Source of the DNA: Sipunculus nudus
Lineage: Eukaryota > Annelida > Sipuncula > Golfingiida > Sipunculidae
Assembly: GCA_026874595.1 (NCBI GenBank)
Contig: CM049314.1
Coordinates: 35,321,229 to 35,385,228 of the forward strand
Direction of reading: 5' to 3'
DNA: 64,000 nt
Both the position numbers and the translations under genes were made by a program. The notes below the pieces were generated by a model, which worked only from the letters and a program-made list of their open reading frames with translations, did not search any database and was not told the origin of the DNA. The first letter of the stretch is position 1, and each line of letters starts with the position of its first letter. Of the stretch, positions 49,577 through 63,474 are shown piece after piece.

Positions 49577-52122
49577 TTAAAATCTCGCATCCAAGCAACC
49601 AAGTGGTAAAACGTCAAAATTTGTGAATATACCCTGAATATACAACTTATATGAAGTTGATAATAGAATTGAGAATGCTCAGTTAACTACACGATGTTCT
49701 TGTTCATGATAAAACCAAATGAAATACCGTGCATGTTGACGTCTCTCTATGAATTTAAAGTTACTCTTACAGGGCAGTGTTATTTTTACAATACATATGA
49801 ATGATGAAAGACAATGGCGAATGCCCTTGACCTTTTTATTTGCCATTTGAGTGACTACACGCATTATATCTTTAAGCATCAAGTAGAAATCCTTGTCGGG
49901 GTCTTCGGTGCTTTTTCCTGGATAACCGCAGGTGGTAGAAAAAGGTAAGCTATAATTCTTTAATGTGTTGAGGGTGTCGACCACATCCTGAAAGTATAAC
50001 CACAATAATGCAATAAGTATTGAATAAGAAAACAAAAACAGAAGAAGGTATAATAAATCAGGACATTATAGAGCCCAGAAGGAAATAAAACCCAAATCGG
50101 CACATTGTTTCTTTGGATCCTTTGACGATGACAGATGTTTGCGAACTATTGTTTATATAATCAGGACTGATGGCACTAAACGATTTCATCTGTTACTTTA
50201 CATCTTAGTGCATCCATGCGTCTAATGCATCCTTGTCAGTGAGAACTTTTGTTAGTAAATATAATCATTGTTCTCCATGTTGAAATAAAAGCTTCTTCAT
50301 TATAGCTTTTTAGATTCTGTTACCGTGATTTCGGTTTCTTGAAATCACTGGTTGACTAAACGTAACATCGGCCCATGTTACACAGCACGTGTGTTATTAG
50401 ATACATTAGATACATCAATAAACAGCGTGAATTATCTGGCAGAAAATCAAACCAATCAGGTGTTATTATAAAAGTAAAAACCTGTAAAGTAGACGTGCTT
50501 GATTCAATATTCATATTCTCAAACGGTGTGGTGGTGTGTAGTCGGCCGGGTCAGCATGGTATGCATGGTCTATCTCCACTAGATCGGAGTAGTCGTCACA
50601 CTGTAAGTTAAAAGAAAATAAGATGAATATTCAGATTTCAGAACAGGATAACTGTTATGACACACACGGGCACACACACACACGCGTTGTTTTATGGACT
50701 CTAAGAACAAGGAATATAATGCTAGCATGCAATACTTTTCCTTTGCATTCGTTCTCATGACAAAACACGTGGAATTTTGCCAATTTGTCCAGAAGAATTC
50801 CTCCTAGAGGATTTCCTAAAAAAGGCCCAAGTTCTTGAAATGGTGGGTATCATAACCCACAATTTAGTCATCTATATTTTTAAAACTCAATTTAAAAAAA
50901 AAATTACAATATTTATTAATGAACTAACCTTAATTTGCAGATAAAGAATTAATCCACGAAAAATTGGAGCATCGATTGTACAATATTTATGCAAGGCCTT
51001 AGGGCCCAATAAAAATAATTGCATTTCTTTTACATGTATTTATGAAATTAGTAATTCAAAAGGTTACTGTAGTTATTAACTGGAACAGTGTAAACATGCA
51101 GCGGGGAGTACAGTTTGAACATAGCTTACGTAGTCGGGTAAATATTCATAGTGTATATCTTCGGCCATGAATGTACATTTGTCTGTGAGACTTGGTAGAG
51201 CAGAGGAGCAACCGGTGAAGAAAAGAATTCCCAGGATTAAAACAACTATGAAAGAAGAGTGTATTTATTATTATCTACCAAAGACAATAGAAAAAAGACC
51301 TATAATAATGATTTAATAATATTAAGATAACAAAGAAATCATCTGTGTCACGGTCTGTCTGTCTATCTCTCTCTCTGTCCACAACTGCTACTGAGCTACA
51401 ATTAAAACGAACTTGAATCACGGCATACCGGAAGTACCGGAACAACATTTTAATAGCTACGCAAACCATAATAGCCGTGTAAGGCTATCACAGACAGTTA
51501 GCCGTTGAATACACAGTTAACCAGGTAACGCTGGTGTCTGTCAACATAACGTACCGCATGAATCCTCTATAATTCTGGCATTTAACTATACAACTTCTGT
51601 TTAATATGATTTTTATTTGTCTTATTTTTTATTAAATTATGAAAGTAAATTCTCACAATAGAATATTATCACATGAAAGTAATTGTGATTGTGCATAGAC
51701 TCATTTCTGTTTGAGAGCTTTAAGCATACGAATATTATATATTTTTTAGACTACCATGTCTTTTCCAGGCAAATTAAACAATTTCACATTGGAAAAATTA
51801 AAATAATTAAACATTAAATATTTAAAAATAAAAACTCACCAACAGTCAGAAACACATGACCACTCCAATAAAATAAACTTATATATCTTCGCACCCCACT
51901 TGTAAAATAACGTTTTATGAGGTTAAATCAAACGTTTCAAGTATAGTTTAGAAGTCGTCACTTTAATTAATAGTATTAGAAAGAAATCATGTCATTTATA
52001 TAAAATGTCCAAACTAAAGTTAAACTTCACTTACAGGATATCTTTCTAATAAGATAAAACCCCAGCTCATCATTGATAGATTAATACTTACCGTTTATAG
52101 TTATTTTATGCATTTTTACCAT
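49577..52122 (-). pseudogene. Secreted cytokine-like family protein, copy C (frameshifted)
   Basis: Exons are 52122-52092, 51245-51130, 50600-50482, 49987-49832 and 49633-49577. Splice sites and exons 1, 2, 4 and 5 are intact (ending GIFTNFDVLPLGCLDARF). Exon 3 is 119 bp instead of 120, because one T in the GGTGTTGGTGG run of the plus strand is missing. The frame shifts inside the TPP linker and hits a stop soon after. The Cys of the DDxCDAD motif is Tyr here (HAYHAD), and a Cys appears in exon 5 (PLGC instead of PLGY). The exon 4 donor is the weaker GTCAAG. It may be a recent pseudogene, or the deletion may be an assembly error. Confidence 0.65.
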
Positions 52123-52179
52123 TAAAGGTGTAACATCAAATGTATCCTTACAAGTTAATACCAATCATTATACATTTGT

Positions 52180-52385
52180 ATATGTATAAATATAACTTAC
52201 ACGGAAGTAGAAACTTTGATCCAGCTGGTGGGGAGCGCAAGAGATCGACTGATAATGGCTCACGGAGCGTTATACGGCTTTAATGGTGGGAGGCGTAAAA
52301 ATGATCATGACACTCGTTGTTTCTGTTTCTGTCATGAAAGGATGGGTAATGAAGACGCTTTTTTATATTTACGACTACCACTTTA
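52180..52385 (-). promoter_or_regulatory. Putative promoter of copy C
   Basis: The block is the same as in copies A and B. It has an AT-rich TATA-like stretch near 52181-52195 and the GAAACAGAAAC motif at 52319-52334, 197 bp upstream of the ATG. Motif and spacing persist although the coding region is frameshifted. Confidence 0.4.
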
Positions 52386-52605
52386 GCTCAATTTTACTAT
52401 TTTTTAACAGGTAATCAGGTATCGTAGAGATATAAAAATTGACCCGCTTATAATGATTCTAGACCCAGTATGTTTTTGGACAAATCGAGCGCGCATCTAT
52501 GTGCGTTTGATTATATACCTATCGGAATAAATATTATTGAGTGAACAAATGGGTTTGTTCGAATAATGTAAAACTTTTAGGTTCACAGTGGATATATTAA
52601 TGTTA

Positions 52606-52809
52606 TTACCACCGCCAAGGGGACTGGGTCATGTTTGCACCGGCGTTGGTATTTTTGTCTGCTTGTTTGCTTGTCTGTTAGCAACATTGCCTAAAAAGTT
52701 ATGAAAGAATTTGGCTGAAACTTCCAGGATAGATACAATGATAAATTTTTGGGGGTGATCCGGATCACCATCTCGATGCAGGATTTTTAAAGAATAAATG
52801 CTGCATTTC

Positions 52810-52815
<6 letters not shown>
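52606..52815 (+). repeat. Dispersed repeat R1, interrupted by (AT)n
   Basis: Upstream of copy C. The element stops at GCATTTCGGACATATATATA, where an AT array replaces its 3' third. Confidence 0.6.
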
Positions 52816-52846
<31 letters not shown>

Positions 52847-54600
52847 AATATATATTTTGTCAAATTCTGGTAGAGAAAGGATTCTACCATACGCCTTTGC
52901 GATTCGTGAGATTAAGATATCAATTCTACGTGTTTTCTTACAAAGATAATTAGATTAATCTGCAATAAAATTGTTTAAATTATACAAAAAGGGATTTCAT
53001 CTACTATTGCACAGAAATACCTAAAGCTCTTTATCGTTCACTGTAAACACTCATTGACCCTTAAACAAACGTGATCAATCAAGACAATAGTGGTTAAGTT
53101 ACAACGATGTTATCTGCCCTGCTATCTCAGCTATAACATCCGCTTCTGAGCATCCACAGAAACATATCAATTACTGCTATGCTAAATACAGCGGATACGG
53201 ATACCCCCGTTTGTAAATAAATCTGTCTTCCTGGTTATCTTGTCACTCAGGAATTGTCATAACCCAGCTATTGGTGAACGGAAAACTACCCAAGCCGCGA
53301 GCCCCATAGGGTCGTGTCATGTCAACTCTGAGGTTACTCGCCCAGGGAGGCCATCATTATTGTTAACTAATTGAAATGTTTATATATGCTATTTTGTGAT
53401 TTCATTTGTTTTTGGATAGAGGGAAGAATAACAAAAGAAATAAGTACAACATAATATGAAGCGTACTAGTTGAAACCTTTGTATATATGTTGATCATCTA
53501 AAAATACTAGGGTGTGCAGGTTCTATGTAGTCATTCAGGACACATCTACCAAACGAAACCGACGGAAAAAAGATTGAGGCTTTTCATGTACAATTAATAA
53601 GTCTCCTAAGCATGTGACAAATGAAAGCTAATAATTATATAGAAATATACCTTACATTCGATATAAACCTACTTGTTCAGTAAAAGTTATCCAGTTTTTA
53701 TATGTTTAATGAAATATTTTTATATAAATGAATCTTCTTAATATTTATTTCTAGTTTAGTCGCATATACATACACAAACATATATATATTTATATAAATT
53801 GATATATGAGATACTTTGTTGTTTTATGAATTATTCCCTGATTTGTCTTATATTTCAGCGGTTACCAGTCTGCTTATTTGCAAGGTGTTAACACACTCTA
53901 CAAAAAGATAGTGCACACTTTAATTTACTAAAAATAGTAAAAGTACGCCTTGGTTAGTTGAGGATTGTAAATGAAGAAAACTCCCCCCCCCCCAAAAAAA
54001 AATACACAGCACCTACGAAATACACCAATGGCATTGGGTAGCACGAGGATTGAGCCCTAGAGACAGCAGATTATTTATTTGGCGTGGCCTAGTGACAGGC
54101 ATCGTTTAAGAAATGTAGAATTAACCACGGAATGTCCGGTTCCATCGGTAACTGTATCCTATCTTTTCAATTATTCTCTGTCATTATATGAGTACTTTAA
54201 TGCACGCGTGTATATTTGTTTATAGAAATTGTAATACACTTGTGATGTTTCATTGTTTAATATTTATGTAGTATATTTTTCATTTGCTACTCTTAGGGTA
54301 AAAATATCAATGAAAATTATGGATGGAATCAATACTATAAAAGAAAATACAAAAGATGAAGAGCAGATCCTGTTTATGCAATCACCGTTCCTTAACATTG
54401 TTATGCTGCCAATGCTAACCACAGATTTTCCAACACTGAAGTATTAACCCCAAGTCTCAATATTTAATATGTTTACAATTATATCTTCTTACTGGCTATG
54501 TTATTTATGTTGTATACTATTATCACTGTTACATTATGTTATATATGTATTCTCTAGGTAAAGAAACAACCACAAATAAAATCGGGATAATTATAATATA

Positions 54601-55577
54601 CAGTGAACTCCCGCATGACGACCACCCCGTTAATACGACTACCCCGCTTACACGACCACTTTTCTGGGTCCCAGAAATTTCTAATATAGATCGTCATATA
54701 AAAAATTTGGTAACACGACCACCCCGGCCGCCATCATGACCAACGACCACCTTTTTTGGTCCCGACCTTCAGATGAGCCCCCGTATCACGACCACAAGCC
54801 AGTGGCGACCGCGGCCCGTGAAGCAGATGACACGCTCATCGCCCAGCTTGGACTTAGATAATAGCCCGTAATTAATTAGCCCTATCACGACCACTAGCCC
54901 GTGGCGACAGCGGCACGTTGAACAGATGACATCCTCTTCGCCCAGCTTTGACGTAGATAATAGTCCTTAATAAATTAGCCAGGCACGTGGAAATGTTCTC
55001 TTTCTTCTACCCAGCATTGGTTAGGCTTGTTTATAATGCCGCCCAACCTGTTAGCCAAAGTATACGCATCAATAGATATTGGAGTCCATGGTCCGTTACA
55101 TTGTTTGTTGAGTAAGGCTGTTAGATTAGCATTTAACATGCTGATCAAAAAGGAGTTTGGCAAACATAACTGACACCACACGTATGCATTCAGGTGAGCA
55201 AAGCACATTTCAATGATCAAGCAGGAACCATATGAATAACACTTCATTCTGCTCTCACAAGGTGTTTGACATCAGACCATCTTCGTGTTAAGACCAATGC
55301 TGCGAGAATGACTAAAATGCCAACTCGTAAAAACCTATAGAGCTCAGCCTCAAGGAGAGGATAGAACTAATCAAGACCGCCAAGACTCGGTACAAGTCAA
55401 AGAAAACTAGCCACTCAGTATGGGATTTTAATTAAAACGGGACAAAAACTTAACATTTACTTGAAATACCCTTATTATCGCCTGCGTTATTATTGGCAGT
55501 CTAATGTACAAGGATCCCGCTAACACGACCACCCCGCTAACACGAACGCTTTGCCTGGTCCCGCAGGGGTTTAACTG
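54601..55577 (+). mobile_element. pogo/Tigger-like DNA transposon remnant, 977 bp
   Basis: The termini are CAGTGAACTCCCGC and, inverted, CAGTTAAACCCCTGC, each flanked by TA, the target duplication of this superfamily. Inside at about 55330-55436 the plus strand encodes IELSLKERIELIKTAKTRYK, which matches the CENP-B-type DNA-binding N-terminus of pogo transposases. The catalytic domain is absent. Repeated ACGACCACCCCG words near both ends belong to the subterminal repeats. Confidence 0.65.
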
Positions 55578-55599
55578 TATACTCATCCTCACACTGTTA

Positions 55600-58500
55600 T
55601 CGACCAATGTGGCCTTTTCAAATACCCATAGTCTGTATGCAGGCTATGTCGGATATGTATTGCTATCTTCATGCGGAATCACTGATCAACAGCTATATAA
55701 ATATGGGCAAATAACAGGTAGCCCTAGTGAGTGAGTGTTATATAATGTATATACACAATGAATGATACAAGATAATAGCTGTGTTCCTTATCCTTGATTA
55801 TCTGTCTTGATTCACGAAACAGATAATTTCCTCCGATATAACGATGAATGTTTGTGAGTGGAAAACAGGCTAATTAAGGAGGCATGTTCCGATATCTGAC
55901 CTTTATTATCTAGCGGTAATCCCTTGGAGGCTATGTGAAAATAATCTATGAAACGTGGATGTCAGCGCACAGAGTGTGTCTGTATTGTTTATATCAACGA
56001 GTTTATAATATGTGGGGGCCCGAATTAAACATATTCAACATGGGCATCTGGCGGCAAGTCAGATAGGCCAGGGCTTTTTAAAATAGCGTTTTAAGCCGAT
56101 TGATGTTCTTACATGAACATGTCTAGCTGAACAACAGTATCAAGTTATAATCAACTGCCTACATTTATCACACGTGTCAATGGACAAAAGGCTTGAGTGT
56201 CTCACGTGTGTTCAATTTGCATCTTAGCTCATTATTCTGTTGTCCGCTGGCCACTGACTTCTGCTCCGCACCCACAGAATGAGTAGGAAGCCTCTTGTCT
56301 TTCATGTTACTCTACTGGCTGTAATTATGTTCCGAATGCGATGTTTCATCTTTATTACATCATCCTCTAATGTTTGTTTCCGCACCCTTTTCACAGCAAC
56401 AATGAAGGAGCATGCTTTCATAACTTCCATTGAATGTAGATTTGCATCATGACTGGCTGCTTACTTATAAAAACCACCTTACCACTACCACATTAGTCCG
56501 AAACTAGCTTGAGACAGGAAAGTTTTCACATATTGTATAAAGTGGCTCTTAATGGAAACTTTTAGATTGATAACAATTATCACTGTGTATACAAATGTAT
56601 ACAATAAATAACTTGACTTATTGTTTACACCTCACTCAAATTTAATTTACAGATGTTAATCGTTAACTATATCACACATGACAGGATTTATAGTGGGTTT
56701 ATAAATAAATAATAAGTATGAACTGCAGTTATTTATATTTCTACGTTAATAACAGTTTACAGTTATTTATAGGTTTTCTGTGTAATTTAAAAATAGGTTT
56801 TTAACCGTAAATGTAGAAATGCTGATGACGCCAATATTTAGACTACTTTATGAAAATCTTACATAATTAAAAGTTTTTAAATCAATAAATATGTAATTAC
56901 TTACAACAAAGCGGCATATTGTCAGGCAAGATGCTTCTTCCCGTGTGGGTACAGGCTGATTTGATTACCAAAAATTGCATGAACTGCCTTACAGAATGAA
57001 ATAGTAACTGTGCCATTTACTGGCAACACTAGCAATTATCTACTGAAAAAAAATTTCTTTGCAACCACCCGGAAGCGAGAAAATATATGAATCTTGCCAA
57101 TTGTATGCCAAAGAATCCTGGTTTGATGTGTAAGTTTACATATATTTACCACAAATTTAACGACAAATACTCCAGCAATAATAATAAAGACAAGCTACCA
57201 ATTATTCTTCACTGACACTGAAGGATCCCTATTTCTTTAGCTATAAAGGATTTTCTTTTTATATAATTTTAAAAGAAGATCAACGCAAATAGTGCATTAT
57301 ATGCCCAAAACACATCATTTGACTCTTGTCCTTATTAAACATGCGTGAATTTTGCTGAATATTGGTTAATATTCTTAATGAGTTTAATAAAAATCCATTA
57401 GATTTTCGGAAAGTCATTAAAGCCCCACCAAATTAATGTGACCTCCGACCTCATTAGATATACATGAATTTTGACGGATATCGATCATATATGAGATATT
57501 ATATTGGTTAATATTTTTTTCTAGTTTAATCGAATCCATCATTTTCCTGGTTCGTTATCTCAGCAACACTCGAAGTAGCCTAGTGACCTCTGGCATTATT
57601 AGGTATGCGTGAATTTGCCCATATTTGAACTCGAGGGAGAAAATCTATTGGTAAGTAGTTATGATGATTTTCGTGAAAATCTTTCAAAGCCCTGGTAAGT
57701 TATTGCGGCGACACACAATGTGAACGTACGGACGAACAAGCGGGCGTAACGTGGGTATACCAAAATACGTCCCGTCATAGACTGGTGTATTTAAATATCG
57801 ACATCACTTTTCACTCTAACTACATGTTAATTTATACAATTACTTACATTCCCCATTAACAACTGTTAATTATGCCAACTGACGGTTTCCATGTTAAGAC
57901 CCTGAGGAAATGTGATTTTGTAACAATAACTTACAGATATTTCAGAGCAATGTTTCATACGGAGAGGAAGAACAGATGGTGTGCATGATCAACCTCATGT
58001 GTACATCAAAAGGCTGCAATCATTGAGCAATACAATTGACACTATATCTTCCTCAGGTTATTAAAGGGTGTAACTACAATATTAAATAATGATAAAAAAA
58101 TAATGATTATATATACTTAATATGTTGAGCCCTATTTTCTGTATCTTTGTGAAATCATATAAGCTTGAAACAATGCATTTTGGGGTACATTTGCTATTAT
58201 TATTCTTAAAACATTTACCCCCAAAATCTGTTACTATATCCAAAGAAAGCTTCGAATGACCTATAAATCTTACATGGTATCCTGGTGATATATCTGGCGT
58301 AAACGGATAAATCTAAAATATATCACATACATACACTAAAATATGTCCCATCCCGTTTCTTTTTACCATCTTGCACTGAATGTTGAGAGGAAATGTGTCT
58401 GGAATTTCAATTTTGGTACAACAGACAAGCATGGCATTAAAAGCACATGTACACTCACGTGTATGTGTATATTCATGATTTCGTGTGAATATAGAAAAAC

Positions 58501-58830
58501 CGGTTATTAATCTCGGAATATAATTAATAAGAATGCAAATAATCGCATTTCATTGTTTTCATTAACACCACGTCTATAAGGATCAGCATACGCCTCATCA
58601 TTAGTTCAGATGAATGGGGCTGAAAATGGCGTGATAACGGACAGCATATAAAGCGCATGCGACTACCCATTGTGACCGGAACGTAGCTGCACCACAATTC
58701 TCTTAATGCAACAGGCGTTAAAGCAAATATTACATACTTGACACTTATTATAAAATCAGATACGGGGCATCCTTCGTGTCTTTATTTTCCAAATATTTTG
58801 TTCCTTGGGGTTGTGGTATTGCCGTCGGGT
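55600..58830. other. No gene seen
   Basis: Contains the flank block GAACATGTCTAGCTGAAC (56.12 kb), which is repeated at 60.6 kb. Otherwise it is AT-rich, with no exon of the secreted-protein family despite lying where a fourth gene would be expected. Confidence 0.5.
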
Positions 58831-59960
58831 TGATACAGTTAAATATTATATGTAACTATTTATATATGTCAGAAAGAGGTGTGAATTTTCCTTAGGTTAT
58901 ACCATGTTAAATATTGTTTTTCCATTTAATATATTTTAAAATCATATAAATATACCTTGTTTAATTCTGATAAAAAATGTATTATACTTTTTGCTTTTTT
59001 TATACATTGTACTTATAAGCCTTTTCGATTCACGAGTTTTCATGAAACTTAATTATGTATGCTATCTTTATTTATATTTCTTCAAAGCTAATCAGATAAA
59101 CATGCAAAACGTGTTAAAACTGTATAGAAAGGGATTTCATTTCGATTTCACATATATGTAAACCTATGTTTATCGGTATGCACTCATGCACCTTCTAATT
59201 AAACAAAAGTGATTAATCAAAACGAAAGTAGTTACACTGATGAAATCTGCCCTGCAATCTCAGCTATATACAACCATTCCTGAGCACCCATAGAAACATT
59301 AACTACTGCCATGTTAAATTCAGCGTATGCAGATATCCTTGTTTGTCTTCTTGGTAATAATATCAATCAGGCATCATCCTATTGATGAACGGAAAAGTAC
59401 CGAAGCTGCGGGCGTCTAAGTTCCGTGCCATGTCAACTCTAAGGTTACTTGCCCAGGTCGGCTATCATTATTTCTATACGAACTGAAATGCTTATAAATG
59501 CTGTTTGGTGATTGTTTTTGGATAGAAAGAAGATGAACAATAAAAATTAATTCAACATTAAAGATGCTTACATGTAGATCAACATAAGATACTGGGTGTG
59601 TACATTCTTTGTTTTGATCAAAACGAAACAGACGGAATGAATATTAAGGGTTTTTCATGTTCATTTCACGCATCTCCGCAGCATGTGAAAAATGAAAGCT
59701 AAAAACATGAAAGTATTTCTAAAATTCTATCTGTACAACCTTGTTTCTCGATTTCTCGATGAAATAACTGACATATTTATATATACATGAATCCCTTAAA
59801 CATATATTTCCAGTTTAGTCGCATATATATATAAATATATATAAGACACTGCTTGTTGTTTTATAAAAGATCCCCTGATCGGAACTGTATTTATATTTAG
59901 ATGGTCGTAAATCTGTATATTTTAGCGGTTACCAGTCTGCCTATTTTCATGGTGTTTAAA

Positions 59961-60020
<60 letters not shown>

Positions 60021-60890
60021 ATATATATATATATATATCTTGTATTAGAGTAGTTTCAAGGGAAATGCAATATGCATACAACAGTTTTGGTAGGTCATAA
60101 TGAAAACAATAACATCTGACATGTCTGCGTATGTGCCGGGTAAAAAGAAGTGAGTGTGACAGTTGAGAAAAAACAAAAATAAACACAGACGTTTGTGGTA
60201 GTGTAGACCCTATTATGTCTGTGATAAACACAGAGACCCTGCTTCAGGCACTCACCGGCTCAGCGCACGGGGCAACGATAAATCAGAAACTAACGCTACT
60301 CACACTTCATATTTCTATCTCTTCTTGTTTTTAGGCAAATTATGCACAAATCAGCCGAAACTGGCGGAATGTCAGTCTATTTTGACTACAAAATAAGGTG
60401 TTAAATAGCACTCGACCAGGGCACACCGCACCTTTTTTTTCGGGGGGGGGGGGTAAAAGAGACCTAAATCATCAGTTGTATTGTTGCTTTCGGATGCTAT
60501 TACTAGGGTTGTAGCATAAATTTGAATTTGAGTATAATTTGAGAATTATGAGTATAAAAAATATTGTTTTTTCACTCCCTTGTGTAGAAAACTGTTAAAA
60601 CTTAAATTTTGTTCTTACCTGAACATGTCTAGCTGAAAAACATTTTCAAGTAATGATCAACTGTTTATCTTAATCCGAATTTTATCACGTGTAAATAGAC
60701 AATAGGCTTGAGTGTCTTCTGTATGTTTAATTTGCAACGTGGGTCATTATTCCCTTGTCAGCTAGCCATTGATTTGTGCTCTGCTACAATAAAATGTGTT
60801 AGAGTCCTCTTATGTTTTATGTTACTCTACTGACAGTAATAATGTTCTAAATGGGATGTATCATGTTTACTGCATCATCCTCACATGTTA
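58830..60890. repeat. Fourth array unit lacking a gene
   Basis: From about 58.83 kb the sequence matches the region that starts about 0.9 kb upstream of copy B (TATATGTCAGAAAGAGG). It continues through the homologous flanks to about 60.9 kb. At the position where exon 1 should lie (about 57.9 kb) I see no exon, signal peptide or promoter block. Either the gene was lost or the duplication breakpoint fell upstream of it. Confidence 0.6.
59963..60039. repeat. (AT)n array in the gene-less fourth unit
   Basis: Run of about 77 bp, corresponding in position to the array at 47.8 kb. Confidence 0.95.
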
Positions 60891-60899
60891 TGTACTTAT

Positions 60900-61378
60900 G
60901 GACGGGCTACAGGGTCGCTTAAGCAACCTTATTTCAAGGAACCCTTCAGGGCTGTGATGCTAGGAATCTAGTGAATAGTGTGAAGGAGTTTCACGATCTT
61001 GTTTGCGAAATGTTTGCTTAATCCATAATACCGTTCTTTATGCATGTTTTTCAACAAGGAAGTGAAACTACGCGTGTAGTATTCTGAACAGATACAGGTC
61101 ATCCAAGTAGCCCTAAATGCTTAAAATGACAGATTTTTAACTCTCAAAATGGATGAAAACAGGTGATGAATTCTTTAAATATTCATTGTGTAACTCAATG
61201 TTATCCAAGGTACATTTCGCATTTCACATGAACCTCGAGCTATTTCTTATGCCTGTTAGAATATGTGAAGCTATCGTTTTCCCATGTGTCCATTTCGACG
61301 TTCGTCTAAACTTCTACATATCACACGGGCCACTCTCTAAAACAATGAGCAGACTAAAGTGATCCGAGAGTCACGTCA

Positions 61379-61422
<44 letters not shown>

Positions 61423-62560
61423 TTTTCAGAAACATAATAAACACTGTTTACCAGGCAAACGCCTCACTCTAAACCTCAGTGGGAAATGTCTTTGCAGGCA
61501 CAGAAAACTTGATTAATTTATGACCTCAGTGGCTCGATTACGGGTTGGTGTAGTGTCAAAACACAAGTTAGTGTACACTTAATTTAAACTGGAGTCAGCG
61601 ATAGCAATGCGATATCTAGAAAAGTTAGATACTGCTTCACTTAGAACGATCAAACATATTGTTTCTCCTATGGAAATCGAAGAAAATCTAACACTTATAT
61701 GCTGCATGACAACAAAGTGAGAAATATGTAAACCATATTGCCCATTGGCAGTTTAAGAGATTGTAATTGTAGATGCCTACAACAACGTTATTTTTGCTGT
61801 AAGATGTGGAATTAGAGGCCTCTGATTTGTCATTTGCACTTCAAGTTCAAAAATAATTTTTCAAAATGAAAGGGGCTGCCAATATAGAGAACTTCCTCAT
61901 GCTGTCGAAATAAAAAGGAAAATTTCCGAATAGTATCCATGTGGAATTATCAAAATATTATAATTATTTAAAGTTCACAAGTGCATGCAAATCATATCAC
62001 TATATTTGAGTTTCAGATAAACTGTTGTGATCAATCAAGTCAATATTTTATATGAAAAGTTACCAAGCTATTATATTACTAAACACATGCGTACCTACGT
62101 AAATGTACCTTACCGGCACTCATTTAGCCGCAAACGCGGTTTTGGAAGTCCTCGGGTGCAGTAAAATTAACTGAGACAAATCTTTTAGCTTGAACCACAT
62201 AGACTAATCCGATGCCTTCCATACGTCTGAGTGGATGAGGGATGATCAAAATGTTATATATATTGTTAAGGGAATTTGGTTGAACCGTAATAAACTAATA
62301 TTCATTGAATCCTGGGAATTAGGTTGTGCATTTCATTGATATGTTGTTTTGGTTAACTATTTTTTATATGGCAGCTCGACACATATCAAATATTCTCACC
62401 AGCAACACCATTTTCAATCAAATCCAGTATAAATAATAACACCAACACTGCGAACTATGTTAATGTATGTAACGTTTCATATTACAAATCGGTCACAACC
62501 AATATATTTATCCCTCATGCTTGTTGTCTTGCAGACCAACTTATTTCTATATAGTATATA
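60900..62560. other. No gene seen
   Basis: AT-rich sequence with an (AT)n array at about 61.38-61.41 kb. Small ORFs lack motifs. Confidence 0.5.
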
Positions 62561-62569
62561 CATTTATTA

Positions 62570-62880
62570 AGCGGATGGAGCGCGTACAACGGGCTGCGCA
62601 GCACTTGTTTGACCCCGTGTCTTTGATGCCTTTCATGGTGAGCCGGAACGATTTTGTGTTCAGCAAGACATATGTTACATCATTACTGATAACCGCTAGC
62701 TGGATCTCCCAGCTGAAATGTGACACCTTTACCCCCCAGGCTAAAAACAATCGCCCACTAGGACCGGCACCTATGCCTCATGTCACAACAAGTGCTGCGC
62801 TTTTTGCATGCACCCAGTCCGTAAGATAAATGAAGGCATAGGCCTGTGGTTCTGTATATACTGCGGAGCCACAAACGGGT
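62570..62880. repeat. Foldback repeat family R3, third copy
   Basis: GATAAATGAAGGCATAGGCC near 62825 and GTTCTGTATATACTGCGGAG are inverse to 9866-9914. GCTGCGCAGCACTTG is direct to 9930. This family occurs at both ends of the window. Confidence 0.5.
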
Positions 62881-62959
62881 CTGTCTTGCAGTATCCACTG
62901 TTATTGTCACATAAAAAAAAACAAAACCTGGCCAAAAGTAAACGAACACGGTATTCGGT

Positions 62960-63425
62960 ATTTATTTAAACTTAATATTTACTTGAATGATTCGTGTGCC
63001 TTTGTTGTGCCCCTTCCTACAATGTACGTGTTGGATAGCATACTCCGACTCGCTTTCAACATTAATAAACACTGGCACACGTGGGCTTCGGAACTGGAGA
63101 GGGTGGGGTTAACTCTCAACATGTTGGTTGAAGTGGACCATGGGGGAATTGAGATGGAGATGCCAATAATGATATAACCTCTGCAGAGAGTGGCGATCGT
63201 CGGGCGAGTGGACTGTCGTGTTTTTGCAAGGGACGCTGTAAACCCTTTTTGGGATCCGGTGGTTTGGATCGCCACCTTGTATGGTGGTGGAAACCAATGG
63301 TAGTCACCTTTTAAGGAGATGGAAACCAATAGTAGCCGAACGCACCGTTATGGAAGTACACTTTAACAGGCTCCACTCTCTAGTAACATGCACTTTAGCT
63401 GGAATTGACTCTCTCTCCCTCTCTC

Positions 63426-63474
<49 letters not shown>

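Noticed and set aside
62979-63329. Overlapping ORFs on both strands as a gene
   Set aside because: Several frames are open because of local composition; no domain, signal peptide or splice logic was found.
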